From: Tenderia sp965602225
GTDB lineage: Bacteria; Pseudomonadota; Gammaproteobacteria; Tenderiales; Tenderiaceae
Length of the DNA stretch: 64,000 nt
Direction: 5' to 3'
NCBI GenBank assembly: GCA_965602225.1
Contig: CBFCYE010000014.1
Coordinates: 7,891 to 71,890, forward strand
The notes beneath the pieces are model-generated. The model searched no databases. It saw only the letters and a program-made list of their open reading frames with translations, and was not told the origin of the DNA. Both the position numbers and the translations under genes were made by a program. Within the stretch, counting starts at the first letter, position 1; the number at the start of each line of letters is the position of its first letter. Shown here piece by piece: positions 60,955-64,000 of this stretch.

Positions 60955-63900
60955 TTTCACGCCATTGCAATACCAGACCGTAGATCAACGGCAATACCAA
61001 TAAACTCAACACAGTGACACTGACCATGCCACCTACCATCGGTGCAGCAATGCGCTGCATCACTTCAGACCCCGTACCCGAGCCCCACATGATGGGCAAC
61101 AGACCAGCAGTGATAGCAGTAGCTGTCATGGCAATGGGCCGCACCCTTTCAGAAGTGCCCTTATGCACCGCCTGCATGATCTGTTTGGCCGTCAACACTT
61201 CATGCTCTTTACGCAGTTCGGCAATCGCCTGATCAATAAAGGTCATCACCAGCACGCCGATCTCTGCCGCCACCCCGGCCAGCGCAATAAAACCCACCAC
61301 CACCGCTACCGACAGGTTGAAACCCAGCAGATACACCAACCAGAAGCCGCCAATCAGACCAAACGGAATCGACAACATCACCACCAGCGGTGCGCTGATA
61401 TTGCGGAAGTTAAAGAACAACAATAGAAAAATGATCAGCAGGGTCAACGGCACCACGATCTGCAAACGCTTGGCGGCGCGTTCCATGTATTCGAACTGAC
61501 CTGACCAGACCAGGGTATAACCGGGCGGGATCTCAACCTGTTCTGAGACCAGTTGTTTCGCCTGCACCACATAACCACCAATGTCCGAAGTGGTGATATC
61601 AACATAGACCCAGGCATTGGGACGCGCGTTTTCACTCTTGATCACCGGCGCACCACGTCGTAGTTTTAGTTCGGCCACCAGCGACAGAGGAATCTGCGCC
61701 CCATTCGGTGTCGGCACCAACACCCGTTTGAGCTGTTCCAGGTTGTCACGCAGCTCACGCGGGTAACGCAGACTGACCGGATAACGCTCCAGCCCCTCAA
61801 TCGTCTGCGTGACATTCATGCCACCGATGGCGATCTGAATAATATCCTGCACGTCACCCACGGTCAGTCCATAACGGGCCGCCTGTTCACGGTTGATATC
61901 GAAGTCGAGGTAATAACCACCGGCCGCCTTGTCACCGAAGGCCGAGAGAGTATCGGGCAGCTGTTTCAAGCTCTGCTCGATATCACCCGCCACCTGTTCT
62001 AATACTTTCAAATCAGGGCCACTGACCTTGATACCGATCGGCGTTTTGATGCCGGTGGAGAGCATATCGATGCGGGTCTTGATCGGCATGGTCCAGGCAT
62101 TGGCCAGACCGGGAAACTGGATCGCCGCATCCATCTCGCTCATCAACTCCTTCGTTGTTTTAGCGGGATCAGGCCAGTCCGACCTAGGCTTGAGTTTGAC
62201 CGTCGTTTCCAGCATCGACAGCGGTGCCGGATCGGTGGCCGTATCGGCGCGACCTGCCTTGCCGAAGACACGCTCGACCTCGGGGAAACTGCGCAGGATC
62301 TTATCGGTCTGTTGCAGAACCTCCTTGGCCTTGGTGATGGAGATGCCGGGATAGGTGGTGGGCATATAGAGAATGTCACCCTCATCCAGCGGCGGCATGA
62401 ATTCACTGCCCAGCTTGCTTAGCGGGTAGAGCGTTACCAGCAACAACAGGCCGGCAATTCCCAGGGTCGACCAGCGCCAGCGAATCGCGCCAGCCAACAA
62501 CGGCGCATGCACATAATGCAGAAAACGGTTCACCGGATTCCTAGCCTCGGGCAGGATTTTGCCACGAATAAAATAGCCCATCAGCACCGGCACCAGAGTA
62601 ATGGCTAGCATCGCCGCCGCGGCCATGGCATAGGTCTTGGTAAAGGCCAAAGGTGCGAACAGACGCCCCTCTTGCGCCTGCAGGGTAAACACCGGCAAGA
62701 ACGAGACAGTGATGATCAGCAGAGAAAAGAACAACGCCGGACCGACTTCACGTGAGGCATCGCCAATCGCCTGCCAACGCTCATTATTGGTCAACTCACG
62801 CTTAAGTTTTTCTGCCGCCAGTTCAAGATGTTTATGCGCATTTTCGATCATGACAATGGCACCATCGACCATGGCCCCAATGGCGATGGCGATGCCACCT
62901 AGCGACATGATGTTGGCGTTAATACCCTGCCATTGCATGATGATAAAGGCGGCCAGAATGCCAATCGGCAACGACACAATCGCCACCAATGCCGAACGGG
63001 CGTGCAACAGAAAGATGATCGCAATCAGGGCGACTACGATGCTTTCCTCGATCAGTTTCTCTTTCAGGTTGGTCACAGCACGCTGGATCAGATCGCCACG
63101 GTCATAGACCGGCACGATCTCCACCCCATCAGGCAGACCACTCTTCAGCTCTGCCAGCTTGGTTCGCACCCGCTCGATAGTGGCCAGCGCATTTTCGCCA
63201 TAACGCATGATCACCACGCCACCGGCCACCTCACCCTCGCCATCCAGCTCGGCCAGACCACGACGCAGCTCCGGTCCCAATTGAATATTGGCTACATCCT
63301 GCAGACGAATCGGCACACCGTTGTCACCCACCGCCACAGGAATGGATTTAAGGTCATCGATGGATCGGATATAGCCCAGGCCACGCACCATGTATTCGGT
63401 CTCGGCCATCTCCACCAGCTTGCCGCCGACATCATTATTGGAGCGCTGAATGGCATGCCTGATTTTGGACAACGGAATATTGTGCGCCAGCAAGGCATTG
63501 GGATCGACCTCAACTTGGTACTGTTTGACATGCCCACCGACCGACGCGACTTCAGCCACCCCTTCAACGGTCTGTAGCGGATATCTCAAATACCAATCCT
63601 GAATCGAGCGCAGCTTGGCCAGATCATGCTGGCCAGTTCTGTCCACCAGCGCATATTCGTAGATCCAGCCAACACCGGTGGCATCCGGGCCTAGTGACGG
63701 TGACAGCCCCTTGGGCAGACGACCACTGGCGTAGTTGAGATATTCCAGCACCCTAGAGCGGGCCCAGTACATATCAGTGCCATCTTCAAAGATGATGTAG
63801 ACAAACGAGTAACCAAAGAATGAATAACCGCGCACCACCTTGGCATTGGGCACTGCCAACATCGAGGTGGTGAGTGGATAGGTAACCTGATCCTCCACCA

Positions 63901-64000
63901 CCTGTGGCGCCTGACCTGGATATTCTGTAAAGACAATCACCTGCACATCGGACAGATCAGGGATGGCATCCAACGGCGTATTTTTCACCGCCCAGACACC
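60926..64000 (-). CDS. cusA: Heavy-metal RND efflux pump, CusA type (N-terminal end missing)
   Basis: The gene runs off the right edge; 1,024 residues are visible, starting just after the first membrane helix (GVWAVKNTPLDAIPDLSD). It is an inner-membrane proton-driven pump of the CusA/CzcA group. Marks are VFTEYPGQAPQVVEDQVTYPL, the proton-relay helix GAMVDGAIVMIENAHKHLEL, the porter-loop motif RIDMLSTGIKTPIGIKV and the C-terminal GFIALAGVAAEIGVLVMTFIDQA. Methionines stand at the three places that in E. coli CusA bind Cu(I) or Ag(I) (SMLETT, IDMLSTG and GGMNVTQ, aligned by eye), which points to monovalent metals rather than Zn or Co. CusB and CusC would be expected upstream, outside the window. 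The C terminus (RVRTAHHE) is encoded by a repeat. Confidence 0.92.
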   Translation of the reverse strand, partial: GVWAVKNTPLDAIPDLSDVQVIVFTEYPGQAPQVVEDQVTYPLTTSMLAVPNAKVVRGYSFFGYSFVYIIFEDGTDMYWARSRVLEYLNYASGRLPKGLSPSLGPDATGVGWIYEYALVDRTGQHDLAKLRSIQDWYLRYPLQTVEGVAEVASVGGHVKQYQVEVDPNALLAHNIPLSKIRHAIQRSNNDVGGKLVEMAETEYMVRGLGYIRSIDDLKSIPVAVGDNGVPIRLQDVANIQLGPELRRGLAELDGEGEVAGGVVIMRYGENALATIERVRTKLAELKSGLPDGVEIVPVYDRGDLIQRAVTNLKEKLIEESIVVALIAIIFLLHARSALVAIVSLPIGILAAFIIMQWQGINANIMSLGGIAIAIGAMVDGAIVMIENAHKHLELAAEKLKRELTNNERWQAIGDASREVGPALFFSLLIITVSFLPVFTLQAQEGRLFAPLAFTKTYAMAAAAMLAITLVPVLMGYFIRGKILPEARNPVNRFLHYVHAPLLAGAIRWRWSTLGIAGLLLLVTLYPLSKLGSEFMPPLDEGDILYMPTTYPGISITKAKEVLQQTDKILRSFPEVERVFGKAGRADTATDPAPLSMLETTVKLKPRSDWPDPAKTTKELMSEMDAAIQFPGLANAWTMPIKTRIDMLSTGIKTPIGIKVSGPDLKVLEQVAGDIEQSLKQLPDTLSAFGDKAAGGYYLDFDINREQAARYGLTVGDVQDIIQIAIGGMNVTQTIEGLERYPVSLRYPRELRDNLEQLKRVLVPTPNGAQIPLSLVAELKLRRGAPVIKSENARPNAWVYVDITTSDIGGYVVQAKQLVSEQVEIPPGYTLVWSGQFEYMERAAKRLQIVVPLTLLIIFLLLFFNFRNISAPLVVMLSIPFGLIGGFWLVYLLGFNLSVAVVVGFIALAGVAAEIGVLVMTFIDQAIAELRKEHEVLTAKQIMQAVHKGTSERVRPIAMTATAITAGLLPIMWGSGTGSEVMQRIAAPMVGGMVSVTVLSLLVLPLIYGLVLQWRESRVRTAHHE

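Noticed and set aside
1..64000. CRISPR arrays, tRNA or rRNA genes, prophage or transposase genes
   Set aside because: I looked for regularly spaced repeats, CCA-ending cloverleaf sequences and transposase or integrase motifs and saw none.

Overview
The window is a stretch of chromosome from a free-living gammaproteobacterium. Evidence for this is the complete division and cell-wall (dcw) cluster, the Pseudomonas-like order rpmG-rpmB-radC-coaBC-dut-algC-argB-pyrE, the order rsmI-lpoA-yraN-gmhA/diaA-dolP, and genes such as sspAB, pilT, ptsP-rppH and lpxC. The genus cannot be named from the sequence alone. No rRNA, tRNA, CRISPR array, phage or transposase gene was seen, and no gap between genes exceeds about 300 bases.

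Layout. 1-5.0 kb: the 3' end of argA, then ptsP and rppH (minus), a HAD phosphatase (plus) and pilT (minus). 5.1-9.6 kb: yggS-proC-yggT followed by a bacterial dynamin-like GTPase. 9.6-19.4 kb: exonuclease III (at the place where Pseudomonas has crc), pyrE, a TauE/SafE permease, a secreted DUF4124 protein, argB, a long membrane-anchored algC, dut, coaBC, radC and rpmB-rpmG. A MITE-like palindromic repeat lies between algC and argB. 19.5-20.4 kb: a 5'-truncated phosphatase/anti-sigma-like gene. 20.7-26.1 kb: argJ, secA, an M23 peptidase and a divergent dciA. 26.2-44.9 kb: lpxC and the complete dcw cluster from ftsZ back to mraZ, all on the minus strand, mostly with overlapping or abutting ends, behind one strong promoter with MraZ-type operator repeats. 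45.2-45.5 kb: RNase P RNA. 45.7-51.6 kb: rsmI (minus), then lpoA-yraN-gmhA/diaA-dolP and a GlcD-type oxidase (plus). 51.8-53.9 kb: a YbaN-like protein, a macrodomain protein and the sspA-sspB operon. 54.0-64.0 kb: a copper region with copA coupled to a cupredoxin, a diguanylate cyclase, and a run of five genes (cusA-type RND pump, His/Met-rich periplasmic protein, DUF2231 membrane protein with a His/Met tail, c-type cytochrome, DUF302 protein).

The central block makes lipid II (murA is absent; murB, murC, murD, murE, murF, mraY and murG are present), polymerises and crosslinks it at the septum (ftsW, ftsI, ftsL, ftsQ) and positions the ring (ftsA, ftsZ), next to lipid A synthesis (lpxC), secretion (secA) and a helicase loader (dciA). 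Arginine synthesis genes (argA, argB, argJ) are scattered among them.

The least understood parts are the copper-linked run at 58.8-60.9 kb, the truncated regulator at 19.5 kb, the dynamin-like protein, the catalytically intact exonuclease III at the crc position, and two palindromic repeats, one of which supplies the C-terminal codons of the RND pump. Annotation was by reading motifs; no database search was run.
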